From Cristatella mucedo (taxonomy: Eukaryota; Bryozoa; Phylactolaemata; Cristatellidae): a stretch of DNA of 64,000 bases. The DNA is taken from positions 221,501 through 285,500 of the forward strand of contig WPIO01000173.1 in NCBI GenBank assembly GCA_009760855.2, given 5' to 3'. Under the pieces are notes generated by a model. It searched no databases. It saw only the letters and a program-made list of their open reading frames with translations, and was not told where the DNA came from. The number at the start of each line of letters is the position of its first letter. Within the stretch, counting starts at the first letter, position 1. This document shows positions 43,301 through 55,590 of the stretch, in pieces. Made by a program: the position numbers and the translations under genes.

Positions 43301-44460
43301 TATAAAAGAACGTGTATTTAATCAGTTGCAACAGTGCTGTCGTGCTACCATCAGCCCTTTAGTGCTATAGTAGTACAGACTTAGAGGTAATTGCTTTCAC
43401 TGAGACTACTCCTTGGTGCATCACACTCACGGTGGTACCGATTGGAATCTGTGCTCTTTATCAGGCTTCCGATCGATTGACCATTTGAGATACGGTCCGC
43501 AAAGTGTATCCTCCAAATTTTACGAATTTTGTCAGAGAGTGGCCAGAGGTAGCTACACTAAAACAGGGACGGCTATGTGAATCGAGTCCATCTAGTCTTG
43601 CAGTGCTGACAAGGCCATTGTCCGTTATGGATGAGTCTCCGTGTGCTCTCCACAGTGCCCGTTCGCATTCCGTGTGCTCCACCTCTACCTGATATCTCTG
43701 CATGCTGTTTATCTCAACAGGATGTCTCAATTGCGTTCGCAAGTAAATAAATAAATAGTTCGTTTACACACACATTAGGATATCTTAATCTTTTTTTAAG
43801 GAGCTAGGGCAATCGAATCAGAGAGTGAACGTGAAAGTTATTGGAAAAAAAATAGTATGACCTTTGACCTGCAAGGCTTGCGGCTAATCTTTACCTGTTG
43901 GCAAAAATGACCATTGATATTTGTTAAAGCTGTTATTTTTATGAGCGCAATTAGGTTTATGAGGCTTCGATATGACTGAATTCTAAATAAATGTGGGAGG
44001 TGATTCACAGCTAAGAGCAATGACTGAACCACTAGGGGTCTCGGAGTTCTCTTCTGTTTCGGAGCCGCAGAATCTTAAACTCTGCCGGGCATCTCACGTT
44101 CCAGAGCTGCCGTGGGAAAGCCGCTAAGGCCACCGCTTTTGTGAGAGCAAAAAACTGAAATTCAGTTATTGCCTTTGACTGAGCCTCATCTCGTCTTCTG
44201 CTTAATACGTTATATTAGGTGCTGGCCTAACTGTTATCGCTGTGTGTGAGTAACGGCCTGCCGGTATGCAATTCCAGGAGGCACTGAGCACGAGCCAGTG
44301 TAAACCTGTAGACGAACCTGCTAAAAGTCACCTGTCGAAGCAGCCACAGTATTGTAATTGCGAGACTGCAGTCCAGGTGGCACGATCGTAACGCCCCAAC
44401 GCTGGCAGCTGCTGCTTTTAGGGAAGGGGAGGCCGAGGACGTCGACGCTCAATTGTGACG
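43301..44460. other. Unassigned stretch
   Basis: No gene recognised. A (TAAA)-like run at 43741-43757 follows two overlapping frames (+ 62 and - 93 codons) that match nothing known to me. Confidence 0.3.
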
Positions 44461-44535
44461 TTAAGTAATGTTATGTAATGTAATGTAATGTATCTCCGTC
44501 AGTAACTCCACAAAGTCATAAAGGCCATGTGGTTG

Positions 44536-45236
44536 TTACGCAGGAGAGTTTTGTATAGCACACTCACAACCTAAGCGGCTTTCGGTAAGCATTCGGTTGC
44601 CAAGAGACTTCGTCTCACGTAACGAATAAAAAGTGGGAAGCATAGCAGAGTTAGGAGAGCAGTTGAGGTAGTGAGTAGCATAGAAGTAGCACTTCAGGAC
44701 CGCTGAAAAAGATGTGCCATAGTCGGCAGTTGCAGAGTAGATGTCGTTGCGTAAGAATTGTGGAAGCGAGTTCCACGATCTAGGACCTGCAGAGATAAAG
44801 CTTCTGTCGCCAATTGTCTTTAAGCAGAGAAATGGCACAGCTAAATTATTGTCCACACAAGACCTGAGGGCGCCAACAGGCTGAAACTGATGAAGCAGTT
44901 CAGCTAGGTATGAAGGAGCCAAGCCGTGGCAGGCCTTGTGGGTCAGTGTAAGAACTTTGCTCTGTATCCTTTGCTCAACCGGCAACCATTCTAGCTCTTT
45001 CAGCAAAGGAGACACGTACTCAAACCACTGGGACTTGAAGACCAGCCTTGCAGCCATATTAATAGTCTGCTGTAGTGACATAATAGCTTTCTTTGGTAGC
45101 CCAGCCAAAAGGGAATACAATAATCAAGCCGAGACAAAACTAAAGAGCTAGTTAAATTTTTTACAAGCCACTGTGGGAGACAGCTTCTAATCTTGGAACG
45201 AGATCGGATGTGATGGCTAGCTGTAGAGGCAGTCTT
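44536..45236 (-). pseudogene. LINE B post-RT region
   Basis: C-terminal part of ORF2. The frame at 44536-45120 (194 residues) includes FKSQWFEYVSPLLKELEWLP, VEQRIQSKVLTLTHKA and SAGPRSWNSLPQFLRND and stops at 44536. It is separated from the RT frame by a stop at 45237 and a frameshift near 45120. The same region occurs in the copy at 26705-27850. Confidence 0.85.
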
Positions 45237-46223
45237 CTAAATGAAGCTTTTGAAATTGAGGCAGCTGTCGAACATGACACCCAGATTACGAGCACGTGGT
45301 GAAGGTCGCACAATAGCAACACCTATTAGAACTGCAAAGCCTTTTAATCCAGCCACACGCTTAGGGTGTCCTATGAGAAGCAGTTCGGTTTTATGGTCAT
45401 TTAATTTCAGGAAGTTTTCCGACATCCAGGATCGAATATCGGTAAGGCAAGCATTCAGTTTCTCAGTTACTGCAGCAGATTCCGACGGTTTAAATGACAA
45501 ATACAACTGAGTATCGTCAGCATAGAAGTAGTATTCTATTCCATGGGCCTTAATCACTTTTCCTAGAGGTTGCGTATAAATGAAGAACAGCAAGGGACCA
45601 AGTACAGACCCTTGAGGGACTCCACAGGTGACCCTTCTCATGTCTGAGACCTGACCCCCACACGACACGGATTGAACACGATCAGACAAGTATGATTTAA
45701 ACCACGCCAGTGCTTTGTCTGCCAGACCGATCGTTGTTCTCAATCTTTCAAGCAGAACTTCGTGATCAATGGTGTCGAAGGCAGCAGGCAGATCTAGTAG
45801 AGCTAAGGCAGTGACATTCCCGTTGTCATTGCCACGTAGAATGTCATTGTTAACACGGAGGAGAGCAGTTTCAGTTGAGTGCTGCCTCTTGAAACCTGAT
45901 TGAAATGTTTCTGACATTCCATTATTTTCAATATGTTCAACTTGCTGCTTAGCAACCATTTTTTCAAGAATCTTTGATAAGAACGAGAGAAGGGAAACTT
46001 GACGATAGTTTGCTAGGACCTCTGTGTCTAATCCAGGCTTTTTAAGAATAGGTCTAACGATTGCCGATTTGAAGGACTTGGGGACAACCCCTTTTCCCAA
46101 AGAAGCATTAAAAATCTTGGTTATGGCAGGGCTAAGTTGGTCTGCAAGTGAAGACCACAGAGATGAAGGTATAGGGTCTTCAGGAGACGAGCTCTTTTTG
46201 CTAGACCTTATTAAGGCAGCCAC
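45237..46223 (-). pseudogene. LINE B reverse transcriptase domain
   Basis: 328-residue frame with pre-RT ANYRQVSLLSFLSKILEKMV, FQSGFKRQHSTETALLRV, motif A LLDLPAAFDTIDH, motif B GVPQGSVLGPLLF, catalytic YADDTQLY and ENFLKLNDHKTELLLIGHPK. All catalytic Asp residues are present. The frame begins after a frameshift near 46215, where the upstream frame continues in another register, and ends in a stop at 45237 inside the LNFKSFI region where related copies are also interrupted. Confidence 0.9.
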
Positions 46224-46735
46224 ATCACTGGCAGAAACTTCGGAGAACCTTTTAAAAAGGTCACAGGTTGAGGAACGGCGATTGCTTTGGTCGGAGGGGG
46301 CTTAATAGAGGCACGAATGTGCACAATTTTTTCAGTAAAGAAGGCTGAAAACTTTTCGGCTGAGCCCTTAATATCTGGGGAGTCAGACCTGACAGCATTG
46401 GTCAGTAAATTTTTTACTGTCTTATAAATCTGTTTAGTGTCCGACTGGCAGGAATTCAGTTTTCTAATGAAAAAAGAAGCCCTAGCTTTTTTAAGCTTGT
46501 GGGTGTAAACTCGAAGGAAGTCTTTAAAATTGACTGGGTCTACCTCAGACCCCGATTTCTTGAAACGACGTTCCAGCCTGTGCTTAACACGGCGCATCTT
46601 AAGGAGTTTTTTTGTAAATTGAAAGCAATCTCGACGACTTTGAACACGGATGGAGCGAACGGGAGCATGCTTGTCAAGAGCGCTCCTGAGTGTCATGTTC
46701 ATCGCATCAGTGAGGGTATCGAGGCTGCCGGTCAA
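46211..46735 (-). pseudogene. LINE B linker between endonuclease and RT
   Basis: 174-residue helical, basic frame (KKLLKMRRVKHRLERRFKKS; KKARASFFIRKLNSCQSDTK; AEKFSAFFTEKI), typical of the connector ahead of the RT in CR1/L2 LINEs. It overlaps the RT frame by a few codons in a different register, which marks the frameshift. Confidence 0.85.
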
Positions 46736-47662
46736 GTCTCAATGCAGATCAAGAAGGCCTGCATCACAAACAGATTTAAAAAAGTTTTCTAAGTCAATGC
46801 TTTGCAAGGTACGTCGTTTGGCAAATTCGACATTACCCTGCACGTACGAGGGAGCAGGAACAGTAAACGAGACCGAACAATGATCTTAAAGGGTCACTGG
46901 GCACACCACAAAGTCAGTGGGGTGGACATCCTTAGTGATCACGAGATCTAGAATGTGCCCACCGACGTGGGTGCAATGATTAACGTGTTGGGCCAAACCA
47001 AGATTCTCCAGACAGTCAAGAAATGAGCGGACCTAGCTGTAGCTAGGGTTGTCAACGTGAATATTGAAGTCTCCTACAATCAGTAGCGGCCTGTCACACA
47101 CAAATATTTTAGCGAGGAACTCTGAAAACTCCTCTATAAACAAGTTTAGACAGCCAGAAGGAGGCCGGTACATCACAACAGTGAGAGGCATTGTCTTTGA
47201 TGAAGACCTCATAGCAACCGATTCAAACGATGACCCATGCGAGAAACTGCACATTTTATAGCCAAACGATTCGCAAACAACAATTGCAACCCAGCCACCA
47301 ACCTTATCAGAACGCATGAACTGATAGAATGAGATCCCGGGTGGGGTGGTCTCGGAAATACAGCTACTGGAACACGGCGTCATCCAGGTTTCGGTAAGCA
47401 GAAATGCATCTAGCTTCTCCTGGACCACCTGATCGCGGATAAGTAACCCCTTGGTTTTTAGCGAGCGGACAGGCGATTCGCTCATATTTCGCAGCTTTGC
47501 GGTTGCATATGGCGGCTGGGCGGGCACGAGTGCGGTCATCGAAGGGGACCTTGTCGGCCGCGCCTGCCATGAGGACTGCGCCGCCTTACATCGGACTAAA
47601 CTCCACCTTAATAAGTAAATAATAATAATTGTAATAGTAAGTATAATTGATAATAATGACAC
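46736..47662 (-). pseudogene. LINE B apurinic-type endonuclease domain, broken
   Basis: Endonuclease/exonuclease/phosphatase-fold domain that would nick the target. The main frame (47033-47662) has LDAFLLTETWM (catalytic Glu), a GGWVAIVV segment, VVMYRPPSGC and IVGDFNIHVDN (Asp and Asn of the active site). A TAG at 47033 interrupts it. In the same register further on is the SDH-type motif, where a TAA (46886-46888 on the + strand) directly precedes Asp-His. The N-terminal run of isoleucines in the frame comes from AT-rich flanking sequence, not from the element. Confidence 0.85.
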
Positions 47663-47825
47663 CTTTATTGTAGCTCCACAGAGAACTCAAGCACTTCCAT
47701 AATCCGCCATACTACATAGGCAAATACGGTGCATAATATGCAAGACATTGTTTGTGCTATTTCCATCACGATGCTGTTTTAGTGCAGAATGAGGAGTGCT
47801 GCTTTGTTATCTTTGGCGCATGGCT
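47591..47825. other. AT-rich spacer
   Basis: Begins with an AAT-rich run that may be a remnant LINE A tail. Nothing else recognised. Confidence 0.3.
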
Positions 47826-48014
47826 CAGCACCTCAACTGCTCTCCTGACTCTGCTATGATTCAAACTTTCTCTTTGTTGCATGAGACCACTTTGTTGGCT
47901 ACCGAATGCATACCGAAAGCCGCTTAGACTGTGAGCGTGCTATAAAAAAAACTCTCATGCATAACACCCACACAGTCGTTATGGCTTTTTGGAGTTACGG
48001 ACTGACATACGTTG
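47826..48014 (+). mobile_element. LINE B 3' end
   Basis: CACCTCAACTGCTCTCCTGA, GAAAGCCGCTTAGACTGTGA and the GTTATGGCTTTTTGGAGTTA block. The tail has decayed. Confidence 0.8.
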
Positions 48015-48204
48015 CGAGCTTCAGATTTTTGGAAAAATGCACACACTGTGCAACTACGCAAAATCTTGAGCCTGGTGCGGTCGCCGGCTGTAGCAATTCT
48101 AGCTAGTGAATTCGCACGATTCCATTGTTGACAAGTGTTAATGAATCGGCGGCCCGACGGGTAGCTCAAATCTAGTCTGCTCTAATACGAATGCTTTACT
48201 GTCC

Positions 48205-48770
48205 ACTCTTTCCAGACTGCCAACTCACTGCTTGCTGGTCTACCAGCATGTGCAATCAGGCGCTTACAGCTGGTGCAAATCTCTGCAAATCTCTGCTTGT
48301 CTGTTGTGAGCATCGCAGTTTCCACATCACACCAATTCTCACCGACCTGCACTGGCTGCTAGTCAAGCAGTGCATCGACTTCAAGATTTATTCGCTCACT
48401 TTCAGGTCCCTTTATTCTTTGGCTCCAGCCTACCTATCAAATCATCTGCCCCACTGGGCTAAGCACCGTACGGCTCGCTTTTCGAAATCTAACAGTTTAC
48501 CAATACCTCGTACAAACCTCAAATCCTTTGGGGACCGTGCCGTTAGTTCGTATACTCCCAAAACTTGGAACTCATTCCTGACTTGTGTCCGGACATCCCC
48601 TAACTTGACCACTTAAAAAAAAACTTAAACTGTACCTATTTATCACAACTTTTAGTGGATCCCTGTGATTAGACCTTTATGTGCTTACATGTGCTGACAC
48701 TGTGCATGCAGCAAATAAACATGCTTGCATGTTGACCCTGTGCATGTCACCCCTTACTTTGAGTAACTGC
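48205..48770 (+). mobile_element. LINE A 3' part lacking the tail
   Basis: Starts at NSLLAGLPACAIRRLQL-like sequence and runs to the 3' UTR (GTGACCCCTTAC-type block). Truncated before the hairpin. Includes a local duplication of GCAAATCTCT near 48280. Confidence 0.8.
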
Positions 48771-49099
48771 GGTTTTATTTCGAATAAAAGACAATGTTTA
48801 AACTTAACTTACTAGACTGCATGCAGTTAGGTTTTTTCTCACACTAAAGCCTCTGGTACCACATATGGCAGATTTGAATAATTGAATTGTGACATATCTC
48901 CAAGTTTCATGTTGAAGGCTATGCAACTGAGGTTTCAATTCGTCATCACAGAACGGCTGTATGCTTTAGCCCAGGTAGTTTAAGGGCAGTGATTAAGCTT
49001 CTTTTCAACCATAGCCTGTGGAAACGGCAAGCTGTATGACATGGAGTAGTCGAGGAAGTATGCTGCAAATGGAATTACCTATCTGGATATCGCTTCTCG
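48771..49099. other. Unassigned stretch
   Basis: No feature recognised. Confidence 0.3.
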
Positions 49100-50450
49100 G
49101 TATAAGCAAAAGCTTGTGTAGTCGTCTAGCCCAAGGTCAATTTTGAACAGAACGCTTTGATTTATTGTAAAAACAACATATATGCTGGCAGCTCCGATGT
49201 CAAGGGTCAAGCTTTCCACGTTTCCTGTGTCGCTTGGTTAGCTCATAGCTAACTAGGAGAGTAGTTTTATCATTATGTAATCTCAAAGCCTGTACATCAT
49301 TAGTCCCTCTGGTCCCACGAACATCATTGGTCCATCGGGTGACCTTTGACACTTCACATTAATTTTCTAGAGTCTCCCACTGCAACAGAGCTAAGACTAC
49401 TGTAGTGCAGTACTCGTGCTGTCCGGTAGAGAGACTAGGGGTGCTCGGGAACGGTTCGGTGAACGATAGTATCCAAATCAGCCAAACGATCGCTCACAAA
49501 AAGTAGAGAGTTGCCTCTGTCTGCATCCCTAAAAAATTGTTATGGACCTACAACAATAGTGACTCGATTAGTTTCAATCGGATTGACTAGATCTAAAACC
49601 AGACTCCAAGTTACTAGCTAGAATCGCAGTTTCCGTGTAAGAGTTCAGCTTGTCGGCACCAACACGTTTCCCTCTTTTAAATAGGAACTGTGGAAGAGAG
49701 ACTGGGTTGAAGCAGCTAAGGTTTTCTTGGTAATGTGCTGCTTTAGTAGTTGGTGGGTTAATTTCAGCCTTTTGGAAAGTGGCAGTAACGTATCCTGAGG
49801 TAGAGGTCAAATTTCTAATGGTTTAAGGTTTAAATATAATATGTGGCCGATTGTGTGTGCCTGCCTTGATATGATTAAAATGAAGCACGTCAGCAGCGAG
49901 ATAAGTCAAGGACGAGTCACTCAGTGATGTAACTTTGCTGAAGGCATTAGATTATTTATCCATATCAGAATTGCAGTTAAAAACCAGGAATGATTGATTT
50001 ATTGCATGAAGATTCATAATAATATTAGATTAATCTGCGATAAAGGAAGAGTAGGCACCTTCGGGCTATAGAAATTATGTCAGCTCACTAAAAGATTGAA
50101 TAGCAACGAGAGATTAAAAAGAGTTCTCTTCGAGGAAATTGCAAACATTTTGAAATTGAGGGAGACATGAGCGAATATGGCCACGTCAACAAGGTTCGAT
50201 TTGTGGCAGGAGTGAAAACGTAAACGTCTGCAGCTGTTTTACCGGTTATGGTCGGGCGACTAATCGATTTCACAAAGTTCTCGTTCAAGTAAAAAATTTC
50301 ATAAGTGGGGAAGATGTTTGAATTAATTACGGCTCGTATTGTAGGGGAGTTCTGGCAATATAGCTAGCACTCAGAGGCATTCATTAAGATGGACTGCACG
50401 GGTTGTAGTCGGCCTGATGACCACTAAGTTAGAGGGATTAACTGCAGCAC
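49100..50450 (-). mobile_element. LINE A, RT to pre-RT region, old
   Basis: On the minus strand the 78-codon frame at 49574-49810 keeps the pre-RT order (TATFQKAEINPPTTKAAHYQ, NPVSLPQFLFKRG, ADKLNSYTETAILASN). The downstream RT part is decayed, and the region to 50450 is the linker before the RT. Confidence 0.6.
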
Positions 50451-51130
50451 TTATAGAAAATCTTGCAGCACAGCAAGGGGCGATGCCTGGAATATCAAAC
50501 ATTCTTTCTGCTCCCGGCCGAGCTGGTTTCAACAGCTGTGGCAGCCGTGGCTCAGCAGTTTTTGGTTAATAATAGATTCATGGAAAATGATAACATATCG
50601 TTCACTCTGTTATTGCCATTAAAGACAACATGTTCATTTCAACTAAACCTCAGAAAGTTTAAAGGCTTCACAATTCAAAAACATATCTTCACTAGTTTAT
50701 TATTATAAGGTTATTTAAAAAGCATTAAATCGGTATATGGGAAGGTGGTTTCATCTGCCTGTGGTGTCGAATCATTATTGTTAAATACTGCCTCGAAAAA
50801 ACAATAAGATGCAAGAAAAAATATCACGATACATTCGTATAGCAACTGAACGTAATTTAATTCTCTTACAGTTAGCTTTCATCAAATGTAGTGAAACGGC
50901 AAGTTTTAAAAGGCATTGACACCACAGTCAGTGTGATTCCTGCTAGAACAAGCTTCCAGTATGCTAAATAAGTCACCGAGCCAATGTAATTTGGTCTTGG
51001 TAAGTTTGCAACAAATTCTGACGAAAGCTAACGTGCATTTTAAGGAGCCTTACTTACGTGAAGTATCAGTATATTTTGTCAGCCTTAGTCAAACAAAAAT
51101 TGAGTGATGTCACATTCTTAAAATGTAATT
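50451..51130. other. Unassigned AT-rich stretch
   Basis: The frame at 50463-50708 (81 codons) has no recognisable motif. Confidence 0.3.
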
Positions 51131-51132
51131 GC

Positions 51133-51290
51133 ACTGAGCTCGTTTGGTCCACTGGTTAAGGTGCTCGCCCCGTCTAAGGTTCAGCAGATGTCGCGGGATC
51201 GAGCACCATGCATAAGTCAAGTACCTGAATGGGGATACATTTCTTTTAGGGCACTATACAAACTAATTATATATTGTATATTGTTTTTAG
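51133..51290 (+). mobile_element. SINE-1 copy
   Basis: Head GTTTGGTCCACTGGTTAAGG with A-box, B-box-like GGGATCGAGCACC, degraded LINE-like tail (AGTACCTGAATGGGGATACA) and ATTATATATTGTATATT. Confidence 0.8.
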
Positions 51291-51820
51291 TATTTTATCA
51301 CACGTATTTAATTAGCTGGGAGCATGACCACAAGTATTCGAAACTGCATGTGGTTCAATACCTGTTACCCATACTCTAAAATTCTTGGTGTCGAGACACT
51401 GCTGGACTGCACGGGATGGTGGAAGGGTTGCTGGCAGTTTAACTGGAGAATAATGGCAGATATAGTAAAACAATTAACAAAGCGTTCATATAGCAGCCTT
51501 AGAGAATCAGTTGAATTTTTAGGGACTAAACTAAGTGGCTAGCTGTTGCAACTGCTTATGATTCTTGTCTTTTTGCTACCTCTCGAGTTCTTCGTGGTTT
51601 TTGATCCGGTTTTCCAGTTAAAAATAAATAAAATAACATAAAAAGGTTAATACCTCTTAACGTTTACTAGATTAAGATATCGAAAGAAAGAAGCAGCTTA
51701 TTTTGTTTTTTTTAACCGCAATACGGTTATCAGAACGCGGCAATTATAAGATATGACCCTATGAACTTCGCAGTAGCGTTTAGCTTGTCAATGAAATTGA
51801 CATGGTCGGCACAATATTTT
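51291..51820. other. Unassigned AT-rich stretch
   Basis: Short frames only. Confidence 0.3.
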
Positions 51821-51823
51821 CGT

Positions 51824-51925
51824 AATGGTAGATATATATATATATATATATCTACCATTATATATACATTGCATATATACATTGCATATATACATTGCAT
51901 ATATATATATATATATATGCAATGT
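51824..51925. repeat. Two adjacent AT-cored palindromes and a 13-bp tandem
   Basis: First palindrome: TAATGGTAGA, a (TA)n core, TCTACCATTA (51824-51861). Then three tandem ATATACATTGCAT units. The last unit opens a second palindrome with arms ACATTGCA/TGCAATGT around another (TA)n core, ending near 51925. Both can form cruciforms or long hairpins. Confidence 0.9.
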
Positions 51926-52004
51926 ATTAATAAAAATAGTCACATACATTAAAAACAGGAAGCATAAAACCAAAAAATATATTTAAACGTGTCCTAGGAG
52001 AAGC

Positions 52005-52175
52005 AAATCTGAAAACAATATTGGCTGATTGAACAGTATCTTTTGCACAGTGGCATACTGACCTCACTGCTATCACCAACACTTGAACTTGGAAATACAG
52101 TATCGGCCCCTGCATGATTCGAACAAGCCACATCTGCCGTTGAGATCTAGCACATTAGCTAAATGACTCGAAAAA
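52005..52175 (-). mobile_element. SINE-2 copy, diverged
   Basis: Collinear with 18081-18265: GGCTGATTGAACAG, CACTGCTATCACCAACACTT and ATGATTCGAACAAGCCAC (damaged B-box on the minus strand). Confidence 0.6.
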
Positions 52176-53105
52176 AAATTAGCATGGGTGGCATTGTTGC
52201 CTTTGAGCCTAATGTATGCACAGTCTCTTTTTTGTACAGGAGGCGCTCTTAAATTGGTCAAGCAGCCCAGCAAAGCAACAAGCAAGCAGCCAAGTCAAGC
52301 AGCCAAGCAGTTTTGAGAATGCTACCCATGCACAATCTGATCTACCAGAAAAAACATACATTTATGGAAATCGTGTTATACTGATCGTTCGCATATTTGT
52401 TAAGATAGTATTGAGCAAAGAAGCATTAGTAAACATTTGAAACGGTTATGCACACCCTTAATACTGTAATCAATCGATTTATATCAGTTCAAAGGTTCGT
52501 ATGGAATCTCAATTCAAGATATATTTCAGGATCGCTGTCAATGATTAACCTGTAGTCCAAGCCCTGAATATCAGTAATTCAAAAGCGTTTAAAGACAGAT
52601 TAATTTAGATCATGGCTGGTTAAGCACGTAAAGCTCAAAAGATGAAGCACTTGCACAAAAAATTGATATGATATCTATATGCTAAATTAGCTAAGGCCCA
52701 TGCAATAATACACTTCTGAGAAAAATCCATAAAATATCTAGCATGATAGGCTAGAAGTTTGTTAAATGCTCTGCTAATAAGTTTTTGATTAGTACATTGA
52801 CTCAATGTCTACTTTTAAGTCATATAATCGTAGGAAATTAAATAATCCTCGTATACCCTTTATAATAAATAAACCGTGAATATCGTGGTAGTTATCCGGC
52901 TAATTTATCACGCCACCATTTCCATAACATTCCTCCCTCAGGTGGTTTTGTATGGCACCTTTTTGGACTTACACTACTTTTCCTGATGTTTTGGTAACCA
53001 TTTAAAATAACTGTTATTGAAATGAGTGACTTTTTTCTTTAACTCTCACCTACAAACACAAAACTATGCTGAAGAGTAGGTTCTAAATTTAATTGCATTT
53101 ACTAC
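52176..53105. other. Unassigned AT-rich stretch
   Basis: A short AAGCAGCCAAG tandem occurs near 52260-52310. No gene recognised. Confidence 0.3.
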
Positions 53106-53109
53106 TAAC

Positions 53110-53445
53110 GCACCTAGGCTAGTCTGTTGTGAGCGTTGCAGCTCGCACATCACACCACATCTCGAGGAGCTGCAATGGCTGCGAGTCAAGCAAAGCATCA
53201 ACTTCAAGGTTTTATCACTCAGTTTTTGGTCCCTTCATTCTTTTGCCCCAGCCTAAATATGAGATCTTCTGCCCCACCAAGATAAGAGTTGCACCACCCA
53301 CTTTTCGGAATGTGACTGCTTACCTATACCACGTACAAACTTCAAATTTTAGAGACCGTCCCTGTAGTTCGTTTGCGAAGTGCCTAGAAAGAGACTGCGT
53401 TTTCCGAGGGCACTTTATTAGGTGCATTAATATTATTATTAACAT
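53110..53445 (+). mobile_element. LINE A 3' part with deletions
   Basis: Starts at the LVC.ERCSSHITPHLEELQW-like region and keeps the PAYLSDLLPHQ counterpart. The last coding part and 3' UTR are deleted, so the sequence jumps to the hairpin (GAAGTGCCTAGAAAGAGACT) and an ATT tail. Confidence 0.75.
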
Positions 53446-53699
53446 TGCTATTATTAACTGCTTAGCTAGTCGGAGTCGGCATCACCACAGTCGAGTCCTC
53501 TGCTTTCAGAGGACTCAGGGGGCCATGAACATGCTACACCGGGAACGCGGAATACACATGGACGACAAATCTTGATCTTTTATGGGCTTTCTTAAGTGTG
53601 TGCGTAGTAGAAATAACCAGTTATTTGCCTGTATTACACTATAATACATCTGGGCTACGCCTCACAACAAGCTAGTTCCATGGTGCAAACCTATTAGAC

Positions 53700-54570
53700 A
53701 TGTTCGTAAGTGTTGTGTTGTAGCAATCTGCCAATTATGTGAGGTCGGGTTAAGGCGTGAGCAGCAAGGACGAAGAGGACATTTTACTTAGAAAACAATT
53801 AAAATTGGTGAGGTTTCGCGATTCTATGTGATTTTGGATGGAGAGAAGGGCACAGGCTGTTGATCGAACGAGATCGACTGGTGATCCAAAGAACAGGATT
53901 AATTATTAATAGAAACTGAAAGTATGCAGCTGCTAAATAATATCTGATCGAGAATGTTTTCCTTGCTGTGAGTGAAGTCATGCACTTGAGCCGCGAGAGA
54001 AAAAGAGTCAGTTAGCGAACGAAACTCAGCACATAAGGTGTGAGTAAAGTAATCAAAATTACCGTTCAAATCACCCATTTCGAAGAAAGATTTTTTTTGC
54101 ATACAGAATGGAAACGAGATAGATAAAATATTAGATAAGGGAGGACTTTGACCCCGGTTATTGAAAGACTACTGCAACCATTTTCGACTATCGCCACTCC
54201 TTCATTTTTAACACGGCGTATGGAACATCGAGAAACCCATCGAGTGGCGTCCGTTATAGTCGGACTCTCAGAATAGGCCACGCAGGTGTCTTTGAAAGCG
54301 AGCAAGTCTAGATCGCCGCCAATAACCATCTCAGGTTTGTAAGGGATTTTTTACACACTAGGAAAAAATTCAAAAACCAAGCACTAAGTTGGGCTTTGGG
54401 GTATTAGTAAGTCTAACGACCTCCAATTTTGAGGGATTCAAGTCAGTTCTTGAGGGATATCGGGAAGAGTGGCGTGTGACAATGGTTTTAATACTGATTA
54501 AATAAGCGAAGCCAGAGACTGCCTGACCGGCTCTGCCTGGGTGCTTGTTTAGAAAAAAACAATCCATAAA
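53700..54570 (-). mobile_element. LINE A endonuclease region
   Basis: The minus-strand frame at 53899-54102 shows FFEMGDLNGNFDYFTHTLCA, the GDxN active-site segment of an AP-type endonuclease, followed by FRSLTDSFSLAAQVHDFTHS. The frames at 54066-54329 and 54370-54576 cover the preceding part. This is the only place where the LINE A endonuclease is clearly readable. Interrupted by stops. Confidence 0.65.
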
Positions 54571-55445
54571 CCTCAACTACAGTAAGCATATCAAGCAAAA
54601 CAATAGGAAGACAGTAGCGTTATGGTAACAAGCGTGCATGATCTTATCTAATATATACGTCCGTAACAGTGGACTAGTCTAAGGCGAAACTGCTGCACAT
54701 GTTTGTAACAGCTGAACGGATCTTAGAGGGCCAAGTTGGAATCTGGAAGGTGCTTCAAGTAACTAGCATTATGCACAACAATTAGTAAGCACTGTCGTGA
54801 AAAAAAATAATATACACTTTAAATACCTCTTATAGGTTTTCGCATTCAACGTTTGTAAGAACTTAGGTTTTCGGAGGAGAGCTTTGCAACGGACGAGAAA
54901 CACTGTGAGTCCTGGTGTCGGGAGGCTGGAAATTATATAATGCATTGGCTTGACCACAGTGGTGTAGTTGAAGCAACGGTCTGCTGATCAGTGAGTCATA
55001 GAGCTTAGTGTGTGATGCTGTAAGCCTGTTAGTGATGTGGTGGTAAGGCATCAGCAAGTTGCAGCCACAATATTCAGATTACTGCTTCGTTTATTTCTAA
55101 TACGGCATCGTTGGTAATGCTGGGTGTAAAATATGGAGGGCAGTGTTATTATTAGCAGTGTATCGTTAGCTTCAGGTTATTGCACATAGCATGAGCTGAG
55201 CTGGTTTCTGGAGTTAGTTTTCGCTCACATGAACGCAGCAGTGCACGGCCCACGGCCGGGGGTGGCTTATTCGCTCAGTGCAATAGGCGTGACTTGACTG
55301 CCCTGTGTTTTTGCATTGGACCGGAATTTGCTGCTGCACTCTGCCAGCTCACTGGACGGGCTGGGCTTGAGTTTGAAACACTTCAGATTGCTCATAATCG
55401 GGATTTTGCGCCTCTCCTAACGAATAACGTAATCGATCGTGTGCC
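54571..55445. other. Unassigned stretch upstream of gene 2
   Basis: No gene recognised. The stretch may hold distal regulatory sequence of gene 2, but nothing specific is visible. Confidence 0.3.
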
Positions 55446-55590
55446 TCTGTCAGTGCTATAGCCAGTGCATGAGATGTTCGTCCCGACTAAGGTCCGGTCG
55501 AGGTCAAGGGCTCAATTGCCAAGGCAAATGTGAAGCCCATGATTAGAGAAAAAGTTCTCTTAAAGCACCATACAAATAGAAGATATTAGA
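55446..55590 (+). mobile_element. SINE-1 copy just upstream of gene 2
   Basis: CCGACTAAGGTCCGGTCGAG, GGCTCAATTGCC (damaged B-box), GATTAGAGAAAAAGTTCTCT. Lies about 0.5 kb before the ATG of gene 2. Confidence 0.7.

Larger units (their letters stand above)
44461..47590 (-). mobile_element. LINE B, longest copy, endonuclease to tail
   Basis: About 3.1 kb on the minus strand: (ACATT)n tail (read as AATGTAATGTAATG), 3' UTR, C-terminal region, RT, linker and endonuclease. L2/CR1-like. All domains are recognisable but the reading frame is broken at least four times. The 5' UTR and any ORF1 are absent or unrecognised. Confidence 0.95.

Noticed and set aside
45241-45510. 89-codon plus-strand frame, repeated near 26787-27056 on the other strand
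   Set aside because: Antisense of LINE B RT; its recurrence reflects the LINE, not a gene family.
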